A DNA stretch of 64,000 nucleotides, taken from contig FJOG01000013.1 of the NCBI GenBank assembly GCA_900073065.1, forward strand, positions 647,227 through 711,226, in the 5' to 3' direction. This document shows, one piece after another, positions 1-9,995 of the stretch. How positions within the stretch are numbered: the stretch's first letter is position 1; each line of letters begins with the position of its first letter. The notes under the pieces were generated by a model, which worked only from the letters and a program-made list of their open reading frames with translations, had not been told where the DNA came from and searched no databases. The position numbers were made by a program, and so were the translations under genes. This DNA is from Phialocephala subalpina (taxonomy: Eukaryota > Ascomycota > Leotiomycetes > Helotiales > Mollisiaceae).

Positions 1-1
1 A

Positions 2-214
2 GATCTAGAGATCCACACTGGTGATTCAAATCGACCTAAGATCTTCGAGCGCGTAGCTACCACCCTGCGCAGAACGGAGCGCCGCCTCCGCAATACTCGC
101 TCGGCCCAATCAGAGCTAATAATCGACAGCAAAATCGACCTTGAGGGTCATTCACCGGAGTCCTGTTCACCGGTCCTGCAAAGTATTGCTTTAGTTTCGA
201 ATGTTCCGCGGTGA
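2..214 (+). CDS. possible 3' end of a gene cut by the left edge
   Basis: A reading frame open to the left edge runs for 70 codons and stops at TGA 212-214. The peptide is rich in Arg, Glu and Ser, with an amphipathic stretch (IFERVATTLRRTERRL) that could be a helix or coiled coil. I recognise no family. It could be the last exon of an upstream gene, because no stop interrupts it and its composition is protein-like, but about 70 codons can also stay open by chance. It ends one base before an ATG (215) that opens the long frame of the following F-box gene. Confidence 0.3.
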   Translation, partial: DLEIHTGDSNRPKIFERVATTLRRTERRLRNTRSAQSELIIDSKIDLEGHSPESCSPVLQSIALVSNVPR

Positions 215-298
215 ATGGAACATTATCTTGCAACAATGTTTACACACCTACAAACGATGCGCACACCCATCCACAAAACTTTACTAAGCATCACCGAC

Positions 299-574
299 CC
301 TTTGCCCACCGAGATTAATCTTTCTCGCGCACAAAGTCAAGTTCTGTTGTCAACCGGGATGTTGATACCATCCTCTCCTCCACACGTTGCTACCATGGCG
401 CAAGTTCTGGATGAGCCAAACTCCCTTGATCCAGTACCTACCAAGATTAACCCAACGGACCCTTGCGCACAGAGTCAAGTTCTGTTATCGACTGGTGCAT
501 TGAATGCAAACTCTCAGCCACTCGTTGCTACCATGTCACACCTTCCAAATGAGCTCTGGCTCCAAGCCCTTGAT
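299..574 (+). repeat. imperfect tandem duplication of an F-box gene start region
   Basis: Two diverged copies with a 138-bp period lie at about 299-436 and 437-574. Both encode a peptide containing AQSQVLLSTG followed by VATM, and both carry the same start context (GTTGCTACCATG) at 395 and 533. The second ATG is followed at once by a complete F-box; the first is followed by a degenerate version of the same sequence. The period is a multiple of three, so the frame stays open from ATG 215 through both copies. The simplest reading is duplication of the start codon and flanking sequence of an F-box gene. Confidence 0.7.
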
Positions 575-2024
575 TGCGTCCCTAGATCCGATCTTCCAAG
601 CGTATCTCGAACCTCTAAGCACTTCCACGAATTGGTCGAGCCGATTCTCTACCGCGACTTCGATAGCACGAAACATAAGGATGGACCCAACATAGGTATG
701 CCCGCCCAATATCCCTCTTTGTTTCGAATTCGCAAATATCCCCGAGGCTCCCAGCGCATTATACTCTCCTCTTTTAAGTGTTTGAAGTAGGGATACTGAT
801 ACTGAGATCTTGGGCATAGCTCTTGTGCGCCTCCTCCGAACTTTAGTGAACAGACCTGATCTTGCTTATCACGTTAAGAATATTACCCTTCGAGTCATGA
901 TCGACCCACACGCAGAGCGCCTGCAGTTCGGGACCCTTGACATTTCCTTCCTCACGTCGGACGATCAAGCCTGGATGAAAAAGCAAATGTCTCTATTTGC
1001 CCCAACCAAAGGCATTAGCGACAACTGGATCTCCATTATGGTCTCCGAGACGAACTGGGAAGGTGTTGCGGCATTCCTCCTCCTCATAGTCTCACAAAAC
1101 TTACAATCCCTCATCATGAAAAACTATGGCGCGATGTCACAGTATCAATTCATCCACCACCTTATGCGATATTGGGCTGATCTATCTCGAACACTAGATC
1201 ACGAAGGCTGCCATCCATTTTCACAAATGGGCGAGATCTGTCTCTACAAGAACGACGACATTAGACCCTCCAACTTTCTCAGCTTGCGCACCACCCTACC
1301 GTATCTGAAGTACAACTTCGTTTCTCAATTTATCGGCCACGGTATTTCGGACGCCTCTTTCCAATTGGACAGCAATACAATACTCACAACGCAGTCTGTT
1401 GCTTTACATGACTGTCGTATCACAAATGCGACGCTCAAGCGGTTCCTGGGAAGTTTCGGATCGCTGAAAATATTCCAATGGGTTGACGAAAACGCGGTCT
1501 CCGTTGGTGACATCTTCACAGTCCTTCAGGATGTCCCAGGCCTTAAGGGACATTTAGAAGAGCTAATTATCGACAATGCCTCGAATGCCGACGCGTACAC
1601 CTCTCCTCCCGCATACGACTGGTCAAAATATAGAGCTCTGCGGAGCATCACTGTTGACGCCGCCTCTATATTCGGAGTTATTAAGCCGATCTTGGAGATG
1701 GATCCGTCACATTCTGATCCTGATTTATATGGCCAAACTGGAGACACCTATGGCTCTGTAAAACACCTGGGTACTTTCATCAACGCACTGCCATCGACTC
1801 TGGAGACCCTCAAGATTACAAAATGTCAAAGCCCCATCTTTGACTGTGCATTGAGAATTATCAGTCATAAGAGGAAGAACACTTTCTACAAGCTCAACCA
1901 AATGACACTCAGCTTCGATGATACGATTCTCGCCCATCGCCGAGCGAGGCTGAACGAATATATGATGATTGCAAGGAAGAGTGGTGTGAAGCTCGTCCTT
2001 CTAGGATATCGTATCATTGAGTAA
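533..2024 (+). CDS. F-box protein, copy 1 of a tandem array
   Basis: Exons 533-695 and 820-2024 (intron 124 nt, GTATGC...CATAG) give 455 residues. An F-box occupies about residues 3-45 (LPNELWLQALDCVP, then LPSVSRTSKHFHELVEPILY), the segment that binds SKP1 in SCF ubiquitin ligases. The remainder has leucine-rich, LRR-like stretches (for example LKGHLEELIIDN and STLETLKITKCQ) that could bind a target; the target is unknown. ATG 533 was chosen because the F-box begins immediately after it and the context is ACCATG; in-frame ATGs at 395 and 215 would add 46 or 106 residues from the duplicated start region. Closely related to the genes at 3264 and 5346, but copy 2 lacks this intron. The 5' end is the uncertain part. 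Confidence 0.75.
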
Positions 2025-3263
2025 GGATTCCGGAACTTAAATGTCCTCCTTAATCTCGTGGGGACATTGGGTTAGAGGCCGTGATGAACTGAATCTGTGG
2101 TTGAGAGGGTCGTTGTACTGTACCTAAAATAGCTCTTTCTTGAAAGTCACGGGTTCGGTGAAGCACACCCCTGTTTAGATAACACAAAATCATTTTCCTG
2201 CCTTCTAATCTCTGCAATTACAATGTTTGTTTCCATGTGGTCCCCCGTAAAACAAACATATTTGTGATGACCTCATCTCACATGATCGCGCTAGTGCCAG
2301 AGTTCCTAATATTTTCTCGCTTGCTCAGATCTAACTTCAACCTCAACAAGCATTAGCAGCCTCTGTCTTCAACGTCTCGCCTCTGCCATATGAGAATCTA
2401 AGTTACTTTCCTTCATGCCTGTGCAGTGGTACGTGGAGTGCGAAAACGCGATGGCCTCGATAAGAGTCATCCCGAGCTTGTTACCTCGAGTGAGACGCAT
2501 GCAAGACGGGACGAAGAGCTCGACAAAAGTAGTGGTGTACATTGATACATTGTGAATCCTCTTAGTAAGTCTGAGGAGGTGTTTCTCGCTGATATGAGAC
2601 TTAGACCGAAAAGAGTTTGCTTCGAATCGGCATCGCTCGAGCCGAGAGGTGCCGCTACTGTCCGGGGAGCATGTTCAGGGACATTGTAATTGGGGCTGAA
2701 TGTATGATACATGCTTCCATGGCATGCGTTGATGGAGTACTCGAAGTGTTAGCATTAATCTACATTGACAAGACCGCGACGGAGCTGGACTGACGCGCTT
2801 CTGGAAGTGTGCGGAAGCGATGCATGATCAGTGTTCGGTCTTCAGATAAATTCCCATATGATTCACTCTGAGGCATCAATCATCGTCTCAGCTTCCAAAA
2901 TACAAAAGAGAATCAGAACTTTTGTTTTAGTAGGCCTGCGCTGATATCTCAATGGTCGCGAATTCATCTCTTCGAGAACAACCTCCTTCCAATAACACCA
3001 CACCCTTCAAAAATATCGTGAAACGACCTACCCATCTCTAGGCCTTCCATAGACACTGTTGGGTGCGATCAACAGAAGCTACTTCTCGACACCGTCCAGC
3101 AATCACACCTCACGGTCAAGCAACGCTTTGCGGAGGCCGTCAACCCACACACACCCGACCTCGAGGAATACTTCGAAGGTCATCAAACCAAAACTCCTCG
3201 ACGCGCAAATTTGTCTTCTTTCTCCCTACGAACGTCGACACGAATCAAATACGAGCTGTCAAG
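2025..3263. other. intergenic, between F-box copies 1 and 2
   Basis: No supported gene in about 1.2 kb. Short frames exist on both strands but lack recognisable domains. It presumably holds the terminator of copy 1 and the promoter and leader of copy 2; a long frame open upstream of 3264 looks like untranslated leader. Confidence 0.6.
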
Positions 3264-4589
3264 ATGGCACCCCGGCCCCTCCCAAATGAGCTTTGGATCG
3301 ATATTATTCACCATCTACCGCAATCCGACATTCTCAATATCTCATCCACCTCGAAATCTCTTCATAACCTGGCGGTCCCATTCCTCTACTCCGAGTTCGA
3401 CGCCACAACCAATAACAAAGGAGCTACACGAGCTACCGAACTATTCCTACGAAGCCTCCTCGAGAGACCTGAACTGGGCACACATGTAAAGAAGGCTACC
3501 TTTTGCGCAAAGGGTGACGAAGAGGTGGATGATTTCATGACAGTGCGCTCACAATCCTTCGACGCGAAAACTTGGTCTTGTTTGCGTGAGAAAATGTCCC
3601 ACGCAAGCAGGGACAAGGAATTCGGTGTTTCCTGGGAATCGAGATTCAATGCAAAACATAACGATGACGCGTTTCTTGCTCTCATCTTGCACATGGTCTC
3701 CAAGAACCTCGAGTCTCTTACCTTTGTCAAGGATGGGAAGTGCAGCAGACCCTACAAGTTCATGCATACGGTTTTGATGGAAGCTGCGCGTCTTCAATAT
3801 TCCGGCGAAGAACGCTATCCATTGTCCCAGCTGCGGGAGGTACGTTTTCTCACAGAAAGTCCATCCACATACGGCGGTGTATCCAGTCTCAGAGTGGATG
3901 ATGTCCGGCCGTATCTTAAGTTGAAGTCGGTGAAGCGGTTGACCTGTCACGACGTCTCTGAACCTGGGTCCGGCAATGTGTCTGACGAACAAGATAAATT
4001 CACTGCCACAACTGTTGAGCTTCATCACTGTCGAATGACAAGGCCCTCGTTGAAGTCCTTCCTCAGCAAATTCCAAGACCTGAAAGCATTGCACTGGAAG
4101 ACTGGAACTGAGGCCAACCATTTTGCCCACTGCTTTGATGACATTCGGGATATTCCTCAACTCAAGGCCACTCTTGAAGAGCTTGTGGTTGATGATTCTT
4201 GTAGCCTTCGTTCAATTGGACTCCCCAATTTCACAGACATGTCCGGCTTCGGGTTTATGAAGAGCTTGGAAGCCGGCTCATATTCTCTCCTCGGAAGTCT
4301 GGTGATGGTCGTACGCCCAGGTAATTTTTCTATCTATCCCCAGCACCGATTGAATGCCTTCATTGCGGCTTTGCCGACATCTCTACAAATCCTCAAGATC
4401 ACTCAATGCCAACGTGCAATTCTCAGCCACGTTCCGACCATCCTTGGCCTCAAGGACAAAAGCCTACACAACCTTAAGCAACTTACGTTGGCTTTCCCTA
4501 GGTCTTCATGGACTCCAAGGGCTGATGGTGACAGTGTACAGTTGGCAAAGCGGGTTGGTGTGGAGCTCATGGTTCTGACTAAGAATTGA
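3264..4589 (+). CDS. F-box protein, copy 2 of a tandem array
   Basis: A single exon of 441 residues. F-box at about residues 4-48 (LPNELWIDIIHHLPQSD, then ISSTSKSLHNLAVPFLY), followed by an LRR-like region with the same order of landmarks as copy 1: a RPELGTHVKK motif after the F-box, a TVELHHCR strand, LEELVVDD, and near the C-terminus SLQILKITQCQ. ATG 3264 was chosen because the F-box starts just after it; the frame is open further upstream to 3063, but that sequence is compositionally unlike the rest. Expected role: substrate receptor of an SCF ubiquitin ligase. It is uninterrupted and is the best candidate for a working member of the array. Its substrate cannot be told from the sequence. 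Confidence 0.8.
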   Translation: MAPRPLPNELWIDIIHHLPQSDILNISSTSKSLHNLAVPFLYSEFDATTNNKGATRATELFLRSLLERPELGTHVKKATFCAKGDEEVDDFMTVRSQSFDAKTWSCLREKMSHASRDKEFGVSWESRFNAKHNDDAFLALILHMVSKNLESLTFVKDGKCSRPYKFMHTVLMEAARLQYSGEERYPLSQLREVRFLTESPSTYGGVSSLRVDDVRPYLKLKSVKRLTCHDVSEPGSGNVSDEQDKFTATTVELHHCRMTRPSLKSFLSKFQDLKALHWKTGTEANHFAHCFDDIRDIPQLKATLEELVVDDSCSLRSIGLPNFTDMSGFGFMKSLEAGSYSLLGSLVMVVRPGNFSIYPQHRLNAFIAALPTSLQILKITQCQRAILSHVPTILGLKDKSLHNLKQLTLAFPRSSWTPRADGDSVQLAKRVGVELMVLTKN

Positions 4590-5345
4590 GCGAAGAAGAG
4601 GAACAGTGAAGACTGTGGAGGACAGAGTGGACATGGTGGGAGCATCATAATTTCTAGTGGGTGCTGCATTGTTCTGCGTTGATTTTCGCGGCTATGAAAG
4701 AAGCCACTCCGGAGGTTTATTGAGTCTCTTGAGTCGTATTTTGCGTCTGATAATTGCGAAGAATTTTATCATGAAGCTATCTCAAAATTGTGTGTGCTGT
4801 GAAAAGGCAAGGCTGAAGTCCGAACAAAGACCCATTCTATTGAACACTCCCAAAGCCAAATAGACTGATACCATTCACTAGGTTGTCGAGTCGCCAATTT
4901 AGCTTCAAATGTCAGAATGACTTGGGACTTTCAACTTCGCTTCGAGTATCGGAGGAGCTTGGGACTTTCAACTTCGAGTCTTGCGCCAATACTTCAGCTT
5001 CGCAATATCGTCCCCGACGACCTTTCCTGCACGCCATCCATCCAAGAACACAATTTTTCGACATCACAACTACATGTCCCCGATCTAGAACTAATTCGTC
5101 TCCCATCGAGAGCTCTGCGCGTTCGGCATATCAGAATGCAAACACAACGTTGAACGCGATCAACTCACCTTTGCGGCGGCGCCTTCGAGCGACAATTTCG
5201 GACATTCTTGATTCCCCAAGGACATCATCCCGATACCATGCTCCTTCCTCGAAACGATAACACCTCAACGCATACACATCAACGCACAAACCTCCCCTTC
5301 CGTCAAACCATCGAAAGCAACTCTTTCAAACTCTCCGGTATCATA
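4590..5345. other. intergenic, between F-box copies 2 and 3
   Basis: No supported gene. The stretch contains a 19-bp direct repeat (see 4921-4976) and several short open frames on both strands that run into the leader of copy 3. Confidence 0.6.
4921..4976. repeat. 19-bp direct repeat
   Basis: CTTGGGACTTTCAACTTCG occurs at 4921-4939 and again at 4958-4976, a 37-bp period. It lies in the leader region of F-box copy 3. No function is apparent. Confidence 0.8.
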
Positions 5346-6707
5346 ATGGTGCCCACGTTCCTACCAAATGAGATTTGGATCGATGTCATGAAACGCCTTC
5401 CCGCGGATGACCTTCCCAGCGTTTCACGCACCCCCAAACTCCTACATCAGCTGGTAGAACCGATCTTGTACGGAGAACTCGATACCACAAAGAGTGGAAC
5501 CGGAAGGCCGTCGAGTGCTTCTTTCGCACTATGATTAGGAGACCTGAGCTAACGCGCCATGTCAGGCATGTCAATTTTAGTGTTATGTATGATCATGAGG
5601 CACGAGGCTTTACAGCGCTCGATCTGTCTTCCTTCACATGGGAGGATCGAACTGCCATGCCGTACACGCTACTTGATGTTGTCTATACCCACAAACTCTC
5701 CCAAGACCTGCTTGACAGGATCCTCGACACGAAGAGCTGGGATTCAGTCGCCACCTTTTTAATCGCCATAATCTCACCAGGCGTCAAAATAATCACGATC
5801 AATAACTTTGGCGCATCGAGGTGCCTTGAGATCTGTTCAATTTTGGAAGTTCTTGCCAATCAACAAGACCTTACAGGAGACGGCGCTCCTTTTTCGCAAC
5901 TGCACGAAGTTCAACTTCTTGACAGTGCTTGTGATAAGAGGCTAAGGGACACGATTCTGGAGAACGCGCCACCTTTTCCGAAATTGGAGTCAGTGGCTCG
6001 ATTCGTTATTCAAGGAATAAAAGATGCTCCCATCCTAGAAGCATATACGACCTCTGTATTCAGTGCTCCTTCTCTTGAGCTTCAGAACTGTGAAATGATG
6101 CCTGGCTCTTTGGACCAGTTCCTTCGATGCTTTAAAACACTCAGAAGATGGAAGCGGGATCCAATGATTCGGGGGCATCATGATCAACCGAAGCTCAACA
6201 TCGGCAGAGACTTTCCTACGCGCAGAAAAAAACTTGAGGAGCTCATCATCGACGACGTAGCATTTCTGCTTACAGGCTGATGGGCGATTTTAAGCCTATC
6301 TTCAAGAACGTGTCCAACTTCACAGCTTTGAAGAAACTCGAGGTCAATTCGGTCTCTGCACTTGGTGGTTCACAAAGGCAGTACGTGCAAGACTTGGAGG
6401 TGCTACTAGGGAGGATTTCAGAGCGTATCCCGCGGACCGACTTGAGAGTTTCCTTGCAGCACTACCAGCATCTCTAGAGTGCCTCAAGACCACAGCATGC
6501 CAGCATAGAATCTTTGACTGCATCCCTGAGATTGTTGGTTTGAAGCACTGGAAGATACCTCACTTCAGGAAGCTGGAACTGGACTTCAGATGGAACTCAT
6601 GGCATCCCCGTAGTGTTCTGTTGCAATCAGCAGTTGGTGCCTGCACGCGTGTTTGCGAAGAGGCTGGCATTGAGTTCGCGATCCTTGGGGAGGAGGGCTG
6701 GTACTGA
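5346..6707 (+). pseudogene. F-box gene copy 3, broken by frameshifts
   Basis: Starts with an intact F-box (LPNEIWIDVMKRLPADD, then LPSVSRTPKLLHQLVEPILY). The frame then breaks near 5490-5505, just before KAVECFFRTMIRRPEL, which matches copy 2 (RATELFLRSLLERPEL). It breaks again near 6270-6280 after LEELIIDD, and again near 6390-6410 before EDFRAYPADRLE, which matches the copy-2 segment before its ALPTSLQ motif. The last frame reads LESFLAALPASLECLK and ends at TGA 6707. No GT-AG pair of plausible length removes the breaks. Similarity to copies 1 and 2 extends to the C-terminus, so this is a near full-length copy that decayed, unless assembly errors account for all three shifts. Confidence 0.75.
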
Positions 6708-7151
6708 ATCGAGAAATGGATCTGGTGGATGGAAATGGGATTCGGCGTTACTGGTTAGGAACCTCGGCTAAGGCTCGGAGCTGGAGCAATACACTATAAT
6801 CGGGATTTGCTGGCGAGAGGGACATGGTTCGTTGAGAATTCGCAGCTCTTCTGCAAGGCCGCTACATCCAGTGAAACAATGCGTTTTTATTTTTTTTATT
6901 TTTCCATGACCATCTTGCTTCTAGGTTTGATTAAGAAGCCGAATGTGTTGTGACTTGACAAGGCTGAAGCCCGAGGAACCTCGGATAAGGCTGACTGAAC
7001 CCCACATTGCACTAATGTGCTTCACCCCTCGAGTAAGCAGGAACTGACAAGGAAAGACCTCTATTTCATCCTCATAAAACTTCCGATCTTTCCTGATTTC
7101 TAAGATCCGTCTTTTTGGAGCATTTGTTTGATTATTTGCGTATTTTTCACA
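6708..7151. other. intergenic, promoter region of the acyl-CoA dehydrogenase gene
   Basis: No coding signal. It includes a T-rich run near 6885-6902 and pyrimidine-rich sequence just upstream of ATG 7152. Confidence 0.6.
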
Positions 7152-8773
7152 ATGTCGAAGGCCGTGAAGATCCCCTTCTCCGAGCCCCCATGGTCAGTCT
7201 CTTGCTCCTGCTTTTCTCAGCCATCATTATAAAGTAAGATAATGCATCAAGTGATGCGTCAGATTCAAATATAGGGATTGAAAGTCTCTGAAACCCCAAA
7301 TACTGACTTCATCATAGGTTGATGGGTTTGCCTTCAGCTTATTACAACGACTCGCATCGAAAGTGGCAGAAGACATGCCGAGAGCTCGTAGACAAACTGC
7401 TTATGCCGCAAGGTGGAGAATGGGAACGAGCTGGCGATGTTCCAGGTACATTGCCTTTAATTCGGATTATTGAAAGCCTCAAATATCTCTCGATTATCAA
7501 CCTCCCTGATCACTTACTGACACTTTCGATTCCTCAGAGGACCTATACTCCAAATTCGTCGCCGCTAACTTTCTGATCCCCAACCTTTCAGCTCCTTTAC
7601 CTATAAAATGGCTCAAACGACTCGGTATCCACGAACTCCCAGGTGGCCTCAAAGTTGAAGATTTCGACTACCTCCACACCCTAATCTACGTCGATGAAAT
7701 GGCCCGTACCGGCTCCATGGGCCCCTCAGGCGCAGTAACCACCGGAATAGCATTCGGCCTCCCACCCATACTTACATTCGGCAGTCCAGAACTCCAAGAA
7801 CGATTCGTCCCAGATCTCATCACGGGCAGAAAGCGAATCTGCATAGCGATCACAGAACCCGGTGCTGGAAGCGACGTGAGCAATATCGAAACAACGGCTA
7901 AGAAGAGCCCGGATGGGAAGTATTTCATCGTGAACGGAAGCAAGAAATGGATCACCAATGGCCTATGGAGCGACTACGCATCCATGGCCGTCCGAACCGG
8001 TGGTCCCGGCCCCTCCGGGCTCTCCATGCTCATCGTCCCCCTCTTGAACACCCCCGGCGTAACCATGCGCCGAATAAAAGTAGGCGGCCAAACCGCCGCA
8101 GGCACAACATTCATCGAACTCGACGATGTTCGTGTCCCAATCTCAAATCTGATCGGAGTCGAAGGACAGGGAATGCGTTACGTAATGCAAAACTTCAACC
8201 ACGAGCGTTTGACAATTTCTATTGGTGTGAATAGATTGGCGAGACTGGCGTTGAGTTCTGCGTTCGAGTATTGTTTGAAGAGAGAGGCGTTTGGAAAGAC
8301 GTTGATGGAGCAGCCGGTTGTGAGACATAGGTTGGCGAAGGCGGGGGCGGAGTTGGAGAGTCATTGGGCTTGGGTTGAGCAGTTTACGTTTCAGATGACG
8401 AGGTTGAGTGAGGAGGAGGCGAATAGGGAGTTGGGTGGGTTGACGGCGTTGGCGAAGGCGCAGGCGGGCAGGGTGTTGGAGGAATGTGCTAATACCGCGG
8501 TTTTGCTGTTTGGTGGGAATGGGTATACGAGGAGTGGGCAGGGAGAAATTGCTGAACGTGAGTCTAGATTTTTCATTTGAAAGTTTGACTGGATGAAGTG
8601 TTTTGCTGACGAGAATAGGAATCTACCGTGAAGTGCCGGGAGCAAGAATACCAGGAGGAAGCGAAGACGTGATGCTTGATCTCGCCATCAGACAACTAGT
8701 CAAGAACTTCCAGCGCAAAACAAAAGAACTAGACGCAGAGATGGAACGACCAAAAGGCTCTTCAAAGCTATAG
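7152..8773 (+). CDS. acyl-CoA dehydrogenase family protein
   Basis: Exons 7152-7192, 7318-7445, 7538-8557 and 8619-8773 give 447 residues. All junctions are GT-AG and in phase. Family signatures are clear: CIAITEPGAGSDV at about residue 160 (flavin-binding strand), YFIVNGSKKWITNG shortly after, a middle beta domain, and a C-terminal helical domain with LFGGNGYTRSGQGEIAER and RIPGGSEDVMLDLAIRQL. These enzymes oxidise acyl-CoA to enoyl-CoA using FAD. The N-terminus (SEPPWLMGLPSAYYN) resembles fungal members of uncertain substrate, and no mitochondrial presequence or clear C-terminal peroxisomal tripeptide (ends SKL-like as SSKL) rules either organelle out; the last three residues SKL are in fact a canonical PTS1, favouring peroxisomes. 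The gene ends 71 bp from the convergent GST gene. Confidence 0.85.
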
Positions 8774-8844
8774 CTTTCCCTTCTCTAGATGCCTTCATAG
8801 AATAAGACTCTAGTACAGAAGTAGAAAGATCGACCTGCACCAAC

Positions 8845-9648
8845 TCACATCTTATGACCCGTCTTCTCAACCGCCTTCTTCCAACTCTCCGTCGCCTCGC
8901 AATCCTTAATCCATTTTTCGACATTCTTCCACTCACTCACTTTCCTTCCGCCGACTAGATCCCTCGCAAAGATGAACTGTATGCTAAATAGAACCATGGT
9001 ATCGGCGGCTGTAACGTGGTCTCCCGCAAGGAACTTCTTCCCTTCAAGCTCTGAGTTCAACCCTGTTGATTAAAATCAGACTTAGTCTACTACTTGTATG
9101 TATTTCAAGATGAGGGATGATGTCTCAGGAGCTCATTACTTCGGAGCAATGACTCCAGGGACAGCTAGAAAGGGAGTCTCGAGGAATTGTCACTCACAAT
9201 CCAAATCTTTCCCAACATTAACTGCTAATCCCTTCTCCAGCTCCTTCAACTCCCCAGATTTCTGCACAGACTCTGGAGCAAACCACCTCGCATAAGTAAT
9301 CGCCAAACAATGCACCATAAGCGTTCCCTCCGCCGCATGAATGAACATCCGAACCTTATTCCTAACCGCCTCATCTTTGCCCCCCATCAATTTCCCATCC
9401 TTATCATACTTCTCAATCAAATATTCAGTAATAGCTCCCGACTCATTGATGACGAATTGACCGTCGGTGAGGGAAGGAGCTTTCCCAAGGTTGTTGCCGG
9501 AACGAGATCTGAAATCTGCGGGAGCTGTGTTGTTTTCCCTGGGGAAGAAGATTGAGGAGTAATGGAGGGATAACTCTTCGAGGAGCCAGGCTATGCGGAT
9601 TGAGCGGGAGGCTTGGAGGAAGCACAGGGTGATATCGGGGGAAGACAT
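8845..9648 (-). CDS. glutathione S-transferase
   Basis: Exons on the minus strand at 9648-9198 and 9062-8845 give 222 residues; the intron is 135 nt and begins GTGAGT. The N-terminal thioredoxin-like domain has CFLQASRSIRIAWLLEEL and, after the GKAPSLTDG turn, the glutathione-binding INESGAITEYL (residues about 60-75). The helical C-terminal domain carries FLAGDHVTAADTM, the N-capping motif of GST folds. Expected to conjugate glutathione to electrophiles in the cytosol. Length fits fungal GTT1-like enzymes. The gene is convergent with the acyl-CoA dehydrogenase; no shared pathway is evident. Confidence 0.88.
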
Positions 9649-9995
9649 TTTCTTTCTTTGAAGAACTGATCTTCTGGGATCTTTGAGAATTGACTTTATT
9701 GAAGCAGAAAACAGAGATTGAAGCGATTACAAAAGGTACAAAGCAGGAAGAAAAGAGGCGTCAATATACATAAGAGGGGGGTGTGGAGGGTTCTACGTCA
9801 CGGGCTACTAACCCACGCCGTCGGGAATGTGGAGAGCTTAAATTGGGACGAACCTCAACTCACTGCCAATCCTGGGGTACATGCAGCTAGTGTGTCTGGT
9901 ATTTGGAATTGAGTTCATTTTCCTATAATCGCATTTCCAGGACACCGAATCGAGTCGAGAGAAGATACCCAATATATCGTGCTGTTCCGCCGCTC
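9649..9995. other. intergenic, GST promoter and SMP3 3' end
   Basis: About 350 bp upstream of the minus-strand GST gene and downstream of the SMP3 stop. No coding signal. Confidence 0.6.

Noticed and set aside
5346..6707. programmed ribosomal frameshifting as an explanation for F-box copy 3
   Set aside because: Three shifts in one gene, none at a recognisable slippery site with a downstream stem; decay or assembly error is simpler.
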